This document shows, piece by piece, positions 22,501-34,500 of a stretch of DNA of 64,000 bases. The notes under the pieces are model-generated. The model saw only the letters and a program-made list of their open reading frames with translations. It ran no database searches and was not told the origin of the DNA. Origin of the DNA: Siphonodentalium dalli (taxonomy: Eukaryota; Mollusca; Scaphopoda; Gadilida; Siphonodentaliidae); NCBI GenBank assembly GCA_032622095.1, contig CP136064.1, forward strand, positions 272,701,614-272,765,613. The letters are read 5' to 3'. A program made the position numbers and the translations under genes. Position 1 is the stretch's first letter. Each line of letters begins with the position of its first letter.

Positions 22501-25500
22501 AGCTTGAATTGGGCGCACATGACAAATTTTGAGTCCTGGTAAACGAAATTTGGGCAAAAACTGAAGTTTTGAGTGCAGCTGAATGATTATGTGCCTACAT
22601 GTATGTGCATGGAAACAGCCACATCACTCAAACACACCACCGTGTTATACTTTTTGTCGACAAGCCACCTCATGCAGACTAATTGGCTGCCATTTAACAC
22701 TGCACTGGTCGTGTTTTACATCCAATTTTAGAGACCTGCCACATATAGCTATGTAGATTGCTCTCATGGCTAGTCGAAAAGCCTTTATTTCAGTTGTGTA
22801 CTGACCCTCGATGTTCAGTGCGTGATTTGTTACCATGACATTCATTAAAGGTACACATATGGGTTCATAACGAACAAAAAAGGGTGATTTTCGAGGTGAA
22901 AATTTGAAGCAAAAATTGTCCCAGATGGGTTAATATTGGCTTCTCATTGATTACCACCGACTCAAATAATATAATATGCCACGTGCTACAAATTCCCTAA
23001 TTGTTTGTTGGTCAATGTTTATAGGAAACCCACCACTGGGCCCAAATGAGAAAAGGGATCATTTTTGTGCTTTATAAAGGTTACAGTGAAGTAATTATTT
23101 CCCATAGGCCTCAGTGTTAACATATAATGGCCTGCAGCCCTGACTATCCAAAAATTGTGATAAATGAGTACACGGTCACCGGAATTGGCATCTGCGCAAA
23201 GTTTCTGCATGAAAAAAATCATATCGTCGAGCATGGAATGTACCTTTAAATTTGGGATTTATAATCGAGAGTCAGAATTGCATGAAAAAAATATTGACAT
23301 TTTTTACCTCACACCAAAAAAATAAAATCTAGGAACCACGTGCTTTACAATGTGCCAATGTTTTGTTTGGAGTCTGAAATTTCAAGAGGAGTGATTGCAT
23401 GTATTTTATATGTTTAAATATCGAAACTACTATTAACCAACCAGAGCCCAGAATTTTTTTAATTCTCTCCTGCATCTTGGTCCAAAATCCGTTGGAGGGC
23501 GCTACCAATCGAATTACTTCACTGTAACCTAAAGTGACAACAACGTCAATGACATGCCATCTGAAAATGACACAAATCGGTCACTGGACTCTTCACATTT
23601 GAAAATAAAATACAAAATCTCTATCCATGACTTTGTTTTCGTCTTATTAACCCTTTCCTGACCCCACCCCTGTTTACAATTGCAACACAAAATATCTTAA
23701 AATTAACACGAAAAGTCACCATGTGAGGTCCATGTCGATAAAGTAAACGATGGTAGCATATATACCCATCATTGGTGTGAAAGCTGACCGATTTCTCTCT
23801 GAGAAAATATGGACGATGGTTCGCCTGATAAACATGGACACGCTGGAGATTGAATTGGGCGCACATGACAAATTTTGAGTCCTGGTAAACGAAATTTGGG
23901 CAAAAACTGAAGTTTTGAGTGCAGCTGAATGATTATGTGCCTACATGTATGTGCATGGAAACAGCCACATCACTCAAACACACCACCGTGTTATACTTTT
24001 TGTCGACAAGCCACCTCATGCAGACTAATTGGCTGCCATTTAACACTGCACTGGTCGTGTTTTACATCCAATTTTAGAGACCTGCCACATATAGCTATGT
24101 AGATTGCTCTCATGGCTAGTCGAAAAGCCTTTATTTCAGTTGTGTACTGACCCTCGATGTTCAGTGCGTGATTTGTTACCATGACATTCATTAAAGGTAC
24201 ACATATGGGTTCATAACGGACAAAAAAGGGTGATTTTCGAGGTGAAAATTTTAAGCAAAAATTGTCCCAGATGGGTTAATATTGGCTTCTCATTGATTAC
24301 CACCGACTCAAATAATATAATATGCCACGTGCTACAAATTCCCTAATTGTTTGTTGGTCAATGTTTATAGGAAACCCACCACTGGGCCCAAATGAGAAAA
24401 GGGATCATTTTTGTGCTTTAGGTTACAGTGAAGTAATTATTTCCCATAGGCCTCAGTGTTAACTTATAATGGCCTGCAGCCCTGACTATCCAAAAATTGT
24501 GATAAATGAGTACACGGTCACCGGAATTGGCATCTGCGCAAAGTTTCTGCATGAAAAAAATCATATCGTCGAGCATGGAATGTACCTTTAAATTTGGGAT
24601 TTATAATCGAGAGTCAGAATTGCATGAAAAAAATATTGACATTTTTTACCTCACACCAAAAAAATAAAATCTAGGAACCACGTGCTTTACAATGTGCCAA
24701 TGTTTTGTTTGGAGTCTGAAATTTCAAGAGGAGTGATTGCATGTATTTTATATGTTTAAATATCGAAACTACTATTAACCAACCAGAGCCCAGAATTTTT
24801 TTAATTCTCTCCTGCATCTTGGTCCAAAATCCGTTGGAGGGCGCTACCAATCGAATTACTTCACTGTAACCTAGAGGGACTGGGACCCTTTCCTTTTACA
24901 TTCAACGGAGTATATATAACAAACGATCGCGAATGAATTTGAGCCATGGATTATTGCAAAATACACTCGTGTGCTGGTTGAATGGATACAACATGATAGT
25001 TATAATGAAAATAAATTTATAATTCCAGCCATTTATTCATTCTCTTTATAATTAGCATATTGTTTTCATCGTTCATATTTTGCATCCGTTAATCAAATTC
25101 ATTTATCTGTTGCATAGATTCTGCTGATTATAAAAGGAAATGTTCCCATAAATGGCCGGAGTTAGTGTGCAGAAACCCCTTTAAGAATGGGACGTATAAT
25201 TATGTTCTATACCGTAAACATATGAGAGCCAACCTAGGATCGGTAGCCGAAAATTTGTGAAAATTACTAAAATATATATGTTATCACCAAACACGCGTGA
25301 CATAGTCCAACTACTGATGATTACGTGCCACCTCGACCGCCGACTGTCAATATGTATAGTATTACTTACCCCCATCGAACTCCCCGTATGTTGTCTTGGT
25401 GGAGTACAAGAACGCCGGTTCCGGTCCCACACCATCATACTTGCAAGCCGCAGATACGCTGCCGCGTGGATCCCTTATCATAAACCAGATCCCATCCCCT

Positions 25501-28500
25501 GGACATCCACTATGATGGTCGGCAATATAGAAGTGTCTGTATGGTGCACCGCTGCAAATTTTAAAGTGATACACTCCACTAGGGTGATCAAATAGAAATT
25601 GAGAATAATCTTGCTTAAAGTAGTTATTTTTTACGAATATTAATCCAAATTGACAACACTCACCGTCATTCTAATTAAATAGTTTATCGCCGATAGAAGC
25701 GTCCCGATTTGAGTAGTATATATTTACAATTTAGCGTAGTTCAGACAATGTTTTCTATGGAGTGGTACGGTCGATTTGCTTGAGATGTTAGTAGAATGCT
25801 ACATCCCCCCAGTAGGCATAGCACATGCATACTAACTGATCAGTTTCACGCACCCGAACAAGTACATAGTTTGTCAAAAGTTCTTTCACTATTTTGAATC
25901 AAATGGAAAAGTAAAATACACGTGCTAACTACCCTGTGCTTACCATACATGTATATAAGAAAACAGCATCGTGGATATCTTGATATAATTTTACTAGAAC
26001 TGGAGAAAGTATATTTAATTTGCACCAGGTAGACCAATCAGACGGCCCATATAGAAGCGGCTCTCGCTGGATACTTCAGTCTCGTTGCCAAATGCATGCC
26101 GATGACAGTTACGTCGACTGTTGTAATAATTGCCACTTTTGTAAGAACTTTCGCCAGCTTGTTTAAGAACCTCCCACTTTTGTAAGAAAGTAGCCCACTT
26201 TTCTAAGAATCTGAGGTTTCAACTTGTGTAAGGAAAAATTGCCTTGTTATGTAAGAAAAAGAAACTCGCCACTTTTGTAAGATTTTCCGCCCAAGATTCT
26301 TACACAATTTGGCAATTTTGCTTACAAAATATTGCGATTATTGTTACAGTGGACTATTGTAAATATAAATGATACAGTGACTTTATTACATCCGATGGGG
26401 AATATAAGTATACAAAGCCGGACAGTGTTATTTGCAGATCAAACTTTGTCGCGGATAATCCGATTTTAATACAGCACGTTACTAGATACTTTATCGTTTT
26501 ATGATACTTCCTTATTCGGACATTGTATCAATCCACCATAGGTCGCCCGCCCTTATTAGCTAGGTTTAACGCGGTCCACTCTATAATAGGCCAATTGAAG
26601 GCCTGTTGATGCTTTTGTTTTGTTATTGTTTGACACATAAGTCTAAATGGGGTTTGTAAGTGTGAGGTTCTAACACAAGTGGGTAATTTTTATCCAAAAA
26701 TGGGCTAAACACGATGACGGACATGCACGAGTAGGAATTGTTTTAATAATATGGCATTTCATTTGTTCTGCATACAAGAGATCAGCTTGGAATAAAACGA
26801 AACTAATTGCAAAATTAATTTCCATGCAATAAGTAATGGACGGCGCCAATGCATTCTCTTATATATGCGAGTCGACCATAGGTCGCCTCGCATACACAAG
26901 AAAATGCATTGGCATAACAATTTTTTACAATTTGAATAATTTGTTCTTGTATTATTTAACAATTTTATAATTTCACCCATACAGAGCCCCAGACAAACAT
27001 GAGCAGACGATACTCTTCTATATGCTTCTATATATGTGTGGGGCTCCCTGCAGGGTAATGGATGTTTTTATTTTAAGCATGTTAGATCCTCTTATACACT
27101 ATCCCATATCCATGTTGTTAGTTTGTTATCCTCTGTGTTTACATGGAAATAAAACTTTGTTTACACCTGCCAGTCTCTGGTGAATGAAGGATGCAAGCAA
27201 AAAATGACTGATACGTGTAACCATGAACCAAATAATCAAATGATGTGGAACGCTGCATGACTGAATGGGAACTGAGAATGATCTTCACCACAGACATTTT
27301 CATAACTTATATTTCCAATTTAATTTGCTGAATATGTCATATACTAGCAGGGTTACCCGGCGTTGCTCAGGTTAAATTGAGGTGATACCCTCTAATGCGT
27401 ATAGTGTGGACATGCATGTGGTGGGATTAGATAATAGCTTTGATTAATATGTTTTAAAGAAATGCCTGTTGCATTATCTGCCCATGGTGTTGTGGTGGCC
27501 AATTATTCTCAGTTTAAAATAAAAGTTGCTAAACATCAGCTATATGTAACCGACACAGAGCGAGGTTTTAAGTTGTTTATGTTAGGCTATGAGTCTGTTC
27601 TAAAACGTAAAGACATTATCTCTATCGGGTGATATACCATTTTGTCAGCTTCCAGTACTGGAGGATTCTGAAAAGTCATGTGCTACTGTTTACTTTTATC
27701 TCAGAAGAAACTATATTTGACTACACACTGTCACCACAATTGCGAATGGGTTTTCAACGCATTTCCATTTCTCTTGACAAATTGTATCTATCTTGCGGAA
27801 AATATCTTGAATGGGACAGACTCAATTGTGTTATAATACATTACACAGTCTAACATGCCATCCTCTAACGATTCAATGTCCCTCAGTTTGCAAGAATATT
27901 TGCATATCTTAAATATAATGAAAAGTATATATTAATAATGTTTTCTTCTATGTATCTGTTTTGCGAACTCACTGAATGATAGTCCTGCTTCCCGACCCCA
28001 TATAATGACAGTTGAGAATATGTAATTGTTCAAGTGACTTAATTAGGTCACTACATGTTGAGGCTGTGAACTGTGAACGCCAAAAACTCATCATAGAACG
28101 ATTTATATGGAGATGACTTTATACAACTTTTGTTGATATTGGCGACTAAAACATTATCATCAATGTTACACGTATAGCGTCCCTTCTTGGTGGAAATTGG
28201 TGCCAATCATGTTTTTATCAGCTTTGGTGCTCATCCCTTCCACATTAATGACTCGAACGGTGCCCCTTTTCCCATATCTAAACCACAGCCATTAGATTCC
28301 TGCTATCACGGAGATGATTACGTATATGTTACACGTGTTAGTCCATTTGGTGCCCTGGTCCACACGAAGGTATATGTAACGCAGACAGACCCGACATTCG
28401 TAAATGTAGGCACAAACCTTGGCGTCTTCAACGGGTCCACTCAATTTGATTCCTCGTATCACTGGAGAATAATGTGAATGGATTTGGTGGAAATTTGCGC

Positions 28501-31500
28501 TAAACATATTTCTATAGATGTTGTCCCCCGCCCAATCCTTGACTCAAGTGGCGCCACTATGACATCTCTACTCATTATGAAGATGAATATCTATAAAATT
28601 GGTGGAAATCGGCGACAAATTCGTATGAGATATAGTGCCCCGTCTCTTAAACAAACGTCGCCAATTTGTCGTATTTTAACCACACGATTAGACTCCAGAT
28701 ATCATGGATATGATTATGTTTGGCGGAGAAGAATTTGTATCCATCTGGTGGAAATCGGCGCTGAAAACAGTTTTTATCAATTTTGGTGCGTCTCTCCCCT
28801 CCATTGCACCCCTGACTCAAATGGCGCCACTTTTGCCATCTTTAAATCACACTGTAAATGCCACTTTTGACAGCTTTAAGACACACCGTTACGCTCCTGA
28901 TGTCATGAAATTGTTAATGTATAAGTTTGTTGATAACCGGCGAGCAAATACATTCCTATCAAATTAAGTGCCCCCTCCATTTTTCATCCAAACGACACCA
29001 ACATGGCGTCTTCACATCACACGATTATATATATTATATCATGGAAACGAATGTGTATCAATTTGGTGAAATTCGGCGCAAAAAAGTTTAATAACTTTTG
29101 GTGCCCCTCTCCTCTTCCGTGCACCCTGACTCAAAAGGCGCCAGTTTTCCATCTTTACATCATACAATTAGATTTATCGAATCATGGAGAAGAATGTGTA
29201 TCAATTTGGTGGAAATCGGCCTTAAAATGTTTTATCAATTTTGTTGCCCCTCTCCCCTTCCGTGCACCCTGACTCAAATGGCGCCAATTTTGCCATATTT
29301 AAATCACATGATTAAATTTCTCGTATCATGGGAAAGAATGGGTATCAATTTGGTGGAAATCGGCGTTAAAATGTTTTATAAATTTTCGTGCCCCTCTCCC
29401 TCTCGTGCACCCCTGACTCAAATGGCGCCACTTTTGCCATCTTGAAATCAAATTGGATTCCTCGTTTCATGGAGAAGAATGTGTATCAATTTTGTAGAAA
29501 TATCAATTATTGTGCCCATATCTCTTCCGTGCACCCCTGACTCAAATGGTGCCACTTTTGACATATATACACCACACCATTAGATTCCTCATACCATGGA
29601 GATGATTATGTATAAGATTGGTGGAAATCGGCGGCATTTGTTTTTCTGCCTCCCCCCTCATTTGTGCCCCTGACAATAACAGCGTCACTTTAGAAAAATC
29701 TAACCCGCACCATTATCGTTCAAGTAACAAAGTACCCCAAATAGACCCCTCTGTTGTTATATAGGTGGTCCCTGTGAATTTATATAGAACACAGACAGAC
29801 ATTCGCAAATATAGATATATATAGAGAGCTTGATATACATATACTTATGTTGTGTTTAGATAAATTACCAAGGTATAAACAACATGCAAATTATAGTGTA
29901 AACATGACGGCCGGATTCGTCATCTCAGGTTTAAACCTTGTCTACGTAAACATCTAGGTTTAAACCGCCGTGATTCAGCATAATCAAAAAGGTAAACAGT
30001 GCTATATTTGGAAACATGAATATTAATGAGCTGTCGCCAGAAGGGAATTTCCCGTTCATCGCGGAAATATTTTGTAATACCGGTGTCTCTAGACTGAGAG
30101 TTGACTGTAAGGAAACCTTGGTCTAGTTATTAACTAGACTGAAGTCCACATTGGGGCTTATTTCAGAATCAAGTAGTCCAATATGAACCTATGTGAATAT
30201 TATAAGGTCGATTATGTACTTATTTGCGCAATGAGATATTGGACATTTAACCCTTTACCCAACATAACGACCCTGTGCCAATGCATTCTCTTATATATGC
30301 GAGTCGACCATATGTCGCCTCGAATATATAAGAGAATGCATTGGCTTAACACATATTAAAAATTATAAAATTGTCAAAGAATGTAGAAAAATATAAGAAT
30401 TGTTAAGAATTTTTTAGGCCAATGCATTCTCTTATATATGCGAGGCGACCTATGGTCGACTCGCATATATAAGAGAATGCATTGACACAGCGCATAACTG
30501 TAACCATCACAATGTGGTCAATGAACCGGTTCCAATGATATCCATATGTGTATGGTGTTATTGAGACAGACGGAAGATATTTTAGGCTGTTGCAGCTTTA
30601 TTTGGGCGTTTTGTTGGGTAAAGGGTTAATGGTAACAATCAGCAAAACCTACGCGATTACTATACCAGTGAATTATAAATCGGTGTCAATGTTATTAGAC
30701 TAGATGTATTCATTTACATTGTGTTAGTGAACTAACTAACTTCAACATCAATTCCCTTAATTGATAGGATGCCTGTTGCATGTGTGTTTAAAAATGTTTG
30801 AGTGGAGGAAGCTATTATTGCAGTGAAAATATTCTGTAAATCTTGTTCACGATAAGATGCGACACATTATTCAGAAAACAAAGCATGGCATGTTCTAGTT
30901 TCTTAAATTGATGAAGATGACTCACTTCGAGCATTTGCGCTTTCTCAGCTTCCACAACTTTAAACAAGAACATCTGACAAAAACTTTCCAACTTTCAATT
31001 TTTATAGCAAAATGCACTGAAGAGAAGAACATATTGATAGAGACCAATTCAGATATAACTATATGATGCAGGGAAATATATACACTTTTTTTTCTTTTGC
31101 AAAATGTTAGTTTCCGGGGTAATACCGAGGTGGGTGTAAAAAATTGGTCGTAAAAATAGGACACACTGCAAATCTTTTGGGGTGGATGGGTCCCAAAAAA
31201 TGGTCAAAGGCAAAACAAATATTATATTTGAAAATGTTTTCCGACACTCCTGTCATATTTGTATATATCGTACTACCGCGAAAGTAAGATATATTTTGGG
31301 TAGAATATCCGATCTGTTCGATCACCCAGGAACATATCGGATATTCTACCCAATATTCAGTCATATATATCACGCAGGACTACGGACAGGTTGCAGTGAC
31401 TTGAATTAATACCACCTAAGTGATCATCCCATAATTATGTGCATGTGGAATGATAGAAACACCTGAAATGTTACTTATTTATTGTCCGTTCTTCCAGTCT

Positions 31501-34500
31501 ATATGTACTGCTTGTTTTAGAGACGTACCGTTGGCGACATCAGTACTAGTCAAGTGATATGCCACTGAAATGTTCTGATTCACCATTCATTTGTGCTAAC
31601 TGCGAGATCCTTATTGCAGTGCATGCACGTATAGCTGCCACTTTGCGCTTCAAAATGTAATTCGCATACAATAATGAATGGTGACATTTACACACATGTG
31701 ACTCTCCACGAATTTTACTTCATCCCAATTGTAGACTTGTCTCCTATAGAACATCTTCCTAATCGTCTCCCCCTCTCTCTCTCTTTTTATATTTTCAATC
31801 TTTCTCATTATCACTATCCTGCCTTCATCAACGATTCTTTTTCTTGACGTTTACATTTACTTCCCCGTATGGCAACCATGTACAGAGGTGCATTTTGTCT
31901 GAGTGTTTTTCTCCCTTATTGTCTACTTTTTTATTATGACCCAGACACTCACAACGAGAGGGGAGAAATCTTGTTAAAAGCAAGTTATGCTTATTGTCCG
32001 AACTCCTCTTTATTCATATATGTTATTGTAAAATGGGATATTATTGGGAGAAATAAATATTGTTTACATTGATTTCCCCGAATTATGTTTACATGACCAC
32101 ATGTTTACAATTGTGCGTTGTCCATATGTTGTGTTTTACGAACTGTACGATCGATGTGTTTGGACGTGCATCCAGTGTGCATAAGTTTTATAGGTTATCC
32201 AATACAGGTAAGTGGGTGCCTGACAAGGTAACACATCTGTCCGGGTCAACGAAAATCACACCTAGCCCTCCGGAATAACAATAACAAGTCAGAATGGAGC
32301 ACTGGCTGCCTTTCCATTTGTCAAAATACGTAGAGTGAAAGAAATAATGGCTTACAACCTATCCGTGATATAATTTCCCGACATAATGAAGTTGGTGCAT
32401 AAATGTATGGATGTCAAAAGAAAGGGGAGGTTGTCTGCTAGGCAAATTAAAGATGATTCGAGGCTATATATGATGATGACCAAGGTCTCAATTTATCGCA
32501 GACAATTGCTCCTCGTTCTGATGACATAATTTTTGAGATGGAAGCTGGTTCCTGGAGCGGTTTATTTGAATATTGAAAATAGTTTTAGAACGTACCCCAC
32601 AAAAGCAAGATTTCATTTAATGCCAAAAGTAGAATTAAAATGTTTTTGAAAATTACTCCCAATGAGTTAAAAAGATGCCAAAATGTTTTGATAAGATCAT
32701 CTTCAGTTGCAGTGTGCTGATGCATGACGTTTCATCCAGTGTGCATAAGGCCGGGTAATCATTGTGATTGACATATGACAGTATAGCACTGTGTTAATAT
32801 ATAAATGTTATCACCTATTTGCGTGTTCCCACACAAATTCAAAATAGAGGTTATTTGATTTTGGGAGATCAGTCCAGCTCGAACTCTCTAACTTGAATTT
32901 GTCCCACCATGTAGTCGGAGTGGTCCCGGTTATGTCAAACAGCAGCCATGCGACTATGTCACTTCCGGTGTACAGTCTGACAAGAGCCTAAGAACGAAAT
33001 TCAATAATGAAATAGAAAAAGGAAATAATAGTAAGAACTCTAGCACGCATCTGCATGCTAATATTATTAAGGACTTTAGCTGAAAAGGTTCCAGGGGCGT
33101 ACCTATAGGGTATCAGTTGGGGCGTCCACATGAAATGTTTCAACTGCCCACAATTTTCGCAATTCCAAGCTCCCAAGTTCGCGAAATTTCATTTGCACTC
33201 GCTTGAGTTGTTATCATTTGTCAACTGGTACCAAAATTCTGGAAGATTCGAGCCTGAAAAATATATGCAACTGATGGTCATTCAGTTTGACCAAATGCTG
33301 GAAACTATGCGACTGTTGATCAAGAAATAACATATTGCCCACTAATTTACTGGTTACTGTGATATTTGCTGTGAAACTTAAATTGTCAGGCATGACATTT
33401 GCAACGGTTGAAAAGTTAGACCAACGCTGGGGTGATCCACCATCAAAATCCCCCTACCATCCCCTTCCTTATCAGTTCCATGATCAAATATATAATATGT
33501 CTTTAACAGTGAAGGAGGCTAAAATTATCCATGACAGTTTAAACAAACCTTTGAGTAGAGATTCCAATCGGTATAAATTATCCCGTTCTTGTAGACTTTG
33601 CTGCATTCTGATGACCCGGCGAGTGGGCAAACGTAGGTCGTGTTAAACCAGTCATTCTTCACACTCCTACCTGATCCACTCACAGCGCTCAGAACGACAG
33701 TAGAATCTGTCGAATACAGAGGTCGCAAACATTGTCATAAAGGTAAACAGACAGCATGACATGCACCCACACATCTGAACTGGGCCATAAATTGTTGAGT
33801 AGTCCAGAGTAGTAGCTGGACTACTGGTTTGGAGTAAGTGGCAAATTGAATCAAATGAAAACATTACAGAGCCCCTATAGACACCCCGGCAATGCCATTG
33901 TTAATTTAGAGTTAGCATAACTAGGTAAATACCACCACGCAGTTCGTACCGATAGTTGCCATGAGACAAACAGTTGTATCCATGCGCTACTTAATGAATA
34001 GAGCATGGACGTGTGGTTGACTACGCCTATTTAGTGCCACAAGGAGTGATGTAGCGGTAAGTGTCGTGTAGAGTTTGGTGCCCTGTAGAGGTAAGTGTCG
34101 TGTAGAGGTAAGTGTCATGTAGTGGTTAGTGTCGTGTAGAGTTTGGTGCCCTGTTGATGTAAGTGTCATGTATATGTAAGTGTCATGTAGAGGAAAGTTT
34201 ATTGTAGAGGTAAGAGTCGTGTAGAGTTTGGTGCCATGTAGAGGTAAGTGCCACGTAGAGGTAAGTGACATGTAGTGGTAAGTGTCATGTAGAGGTAAGT
34301 GTCATGTAGAGGGACACTAAATCGGCGTGGTCCACTACAAGATATTCTCTATTCATTATATTGCACAAAGCGAACAACGCTTGCTATCCCCCGAAATCGC
34401 AGAAAGTAAATAAAGCTGGTGACATATTGTCATATTCTGAGGCATACAGTTTCATTTACAAATCTCGCAATTTGAAGTTGATTTTCAACGTGTTCGATAT

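Larger units (their letters stand above)
20849..24871. repeat. Composite array A'-B'-B'-A'-B'-A'
   Basis: Six blocks: A' at 20849-21300, 23079-23529 and 24421-24871 (about 451 bp, TIRs GGTTACAGTGAAGTAATT) and B' at 21301-22183, 22184-23078 and 23530-24420. A 4-bp direct repeat TAGA (20845-20848 and 24872-24875) flanks the whole array. Internal borders read GCTTTA|GGTTAC and GTAACC|TAAAGTG, the same as in the array at 11503-14657. A' is a diverged relative of A (shared ccataggcctcagtg, acaccaaaaaa, gtgccaatg, ccaga/gggcccag and attctctcct blocks at matching places). The array sits in intron 4 of the secreted-protein gene. Confidence 0.9.
30251..30625. mobile_element. piggyBac-like MITE with TTAA duplication
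   Basis: Perfect 14-bp TIRs CCCTTTACCCAACA (30251-30264) and TGTTGGGTAAAGGG (30612-30625) are flanked on both sides by TTAA (30247-30250, 30626-30629), the target site duplicated by piggyBac transposases. The interior of 375 bp has no transposase but carries two copies of the 69-bp hairpin in opposite orientation. Confidence 0.85.

Noticed and set aside
25257-25595. A 112-residue plus-strand frame
   Set aside because: It is the opposite strand of exon 4 of the minus-strand gene, which has splice sites and joins other exons in phase.
25658-25690. A possible extra exon before exon 4 ending at a GTGAGT donor
   Set aside because: In the phase required by exon 4 the frame has a TGA just before the donor, and exon 3 at 32815-32987 already joins exon 4 in phase.
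28187-29445. Several plus-strand frames with similar peptides (IWWKSAL, CTLTQMAP)
   Set aside because: They are translations of the degenerate ~143-bp satellite. The repeated peptides follow the DNA period.
33083-33103. ccaggggcgtacctataggg resembling a hAT-type end
   Set aside because: No partner end or 8-bp duplication was found, and it lies in intron 2 with no other support.
33335-33646. A 103-residue plus-strand frame
   Set aside because: It overlaps exon 2 of the minus-strand gene in antisense and has no motif of its own.
33987-34271. Minus-strand frame with a Thr/His-rich repeated peptide
   Set aside because: It translates the ~18-bp minisatellite in intron 1.
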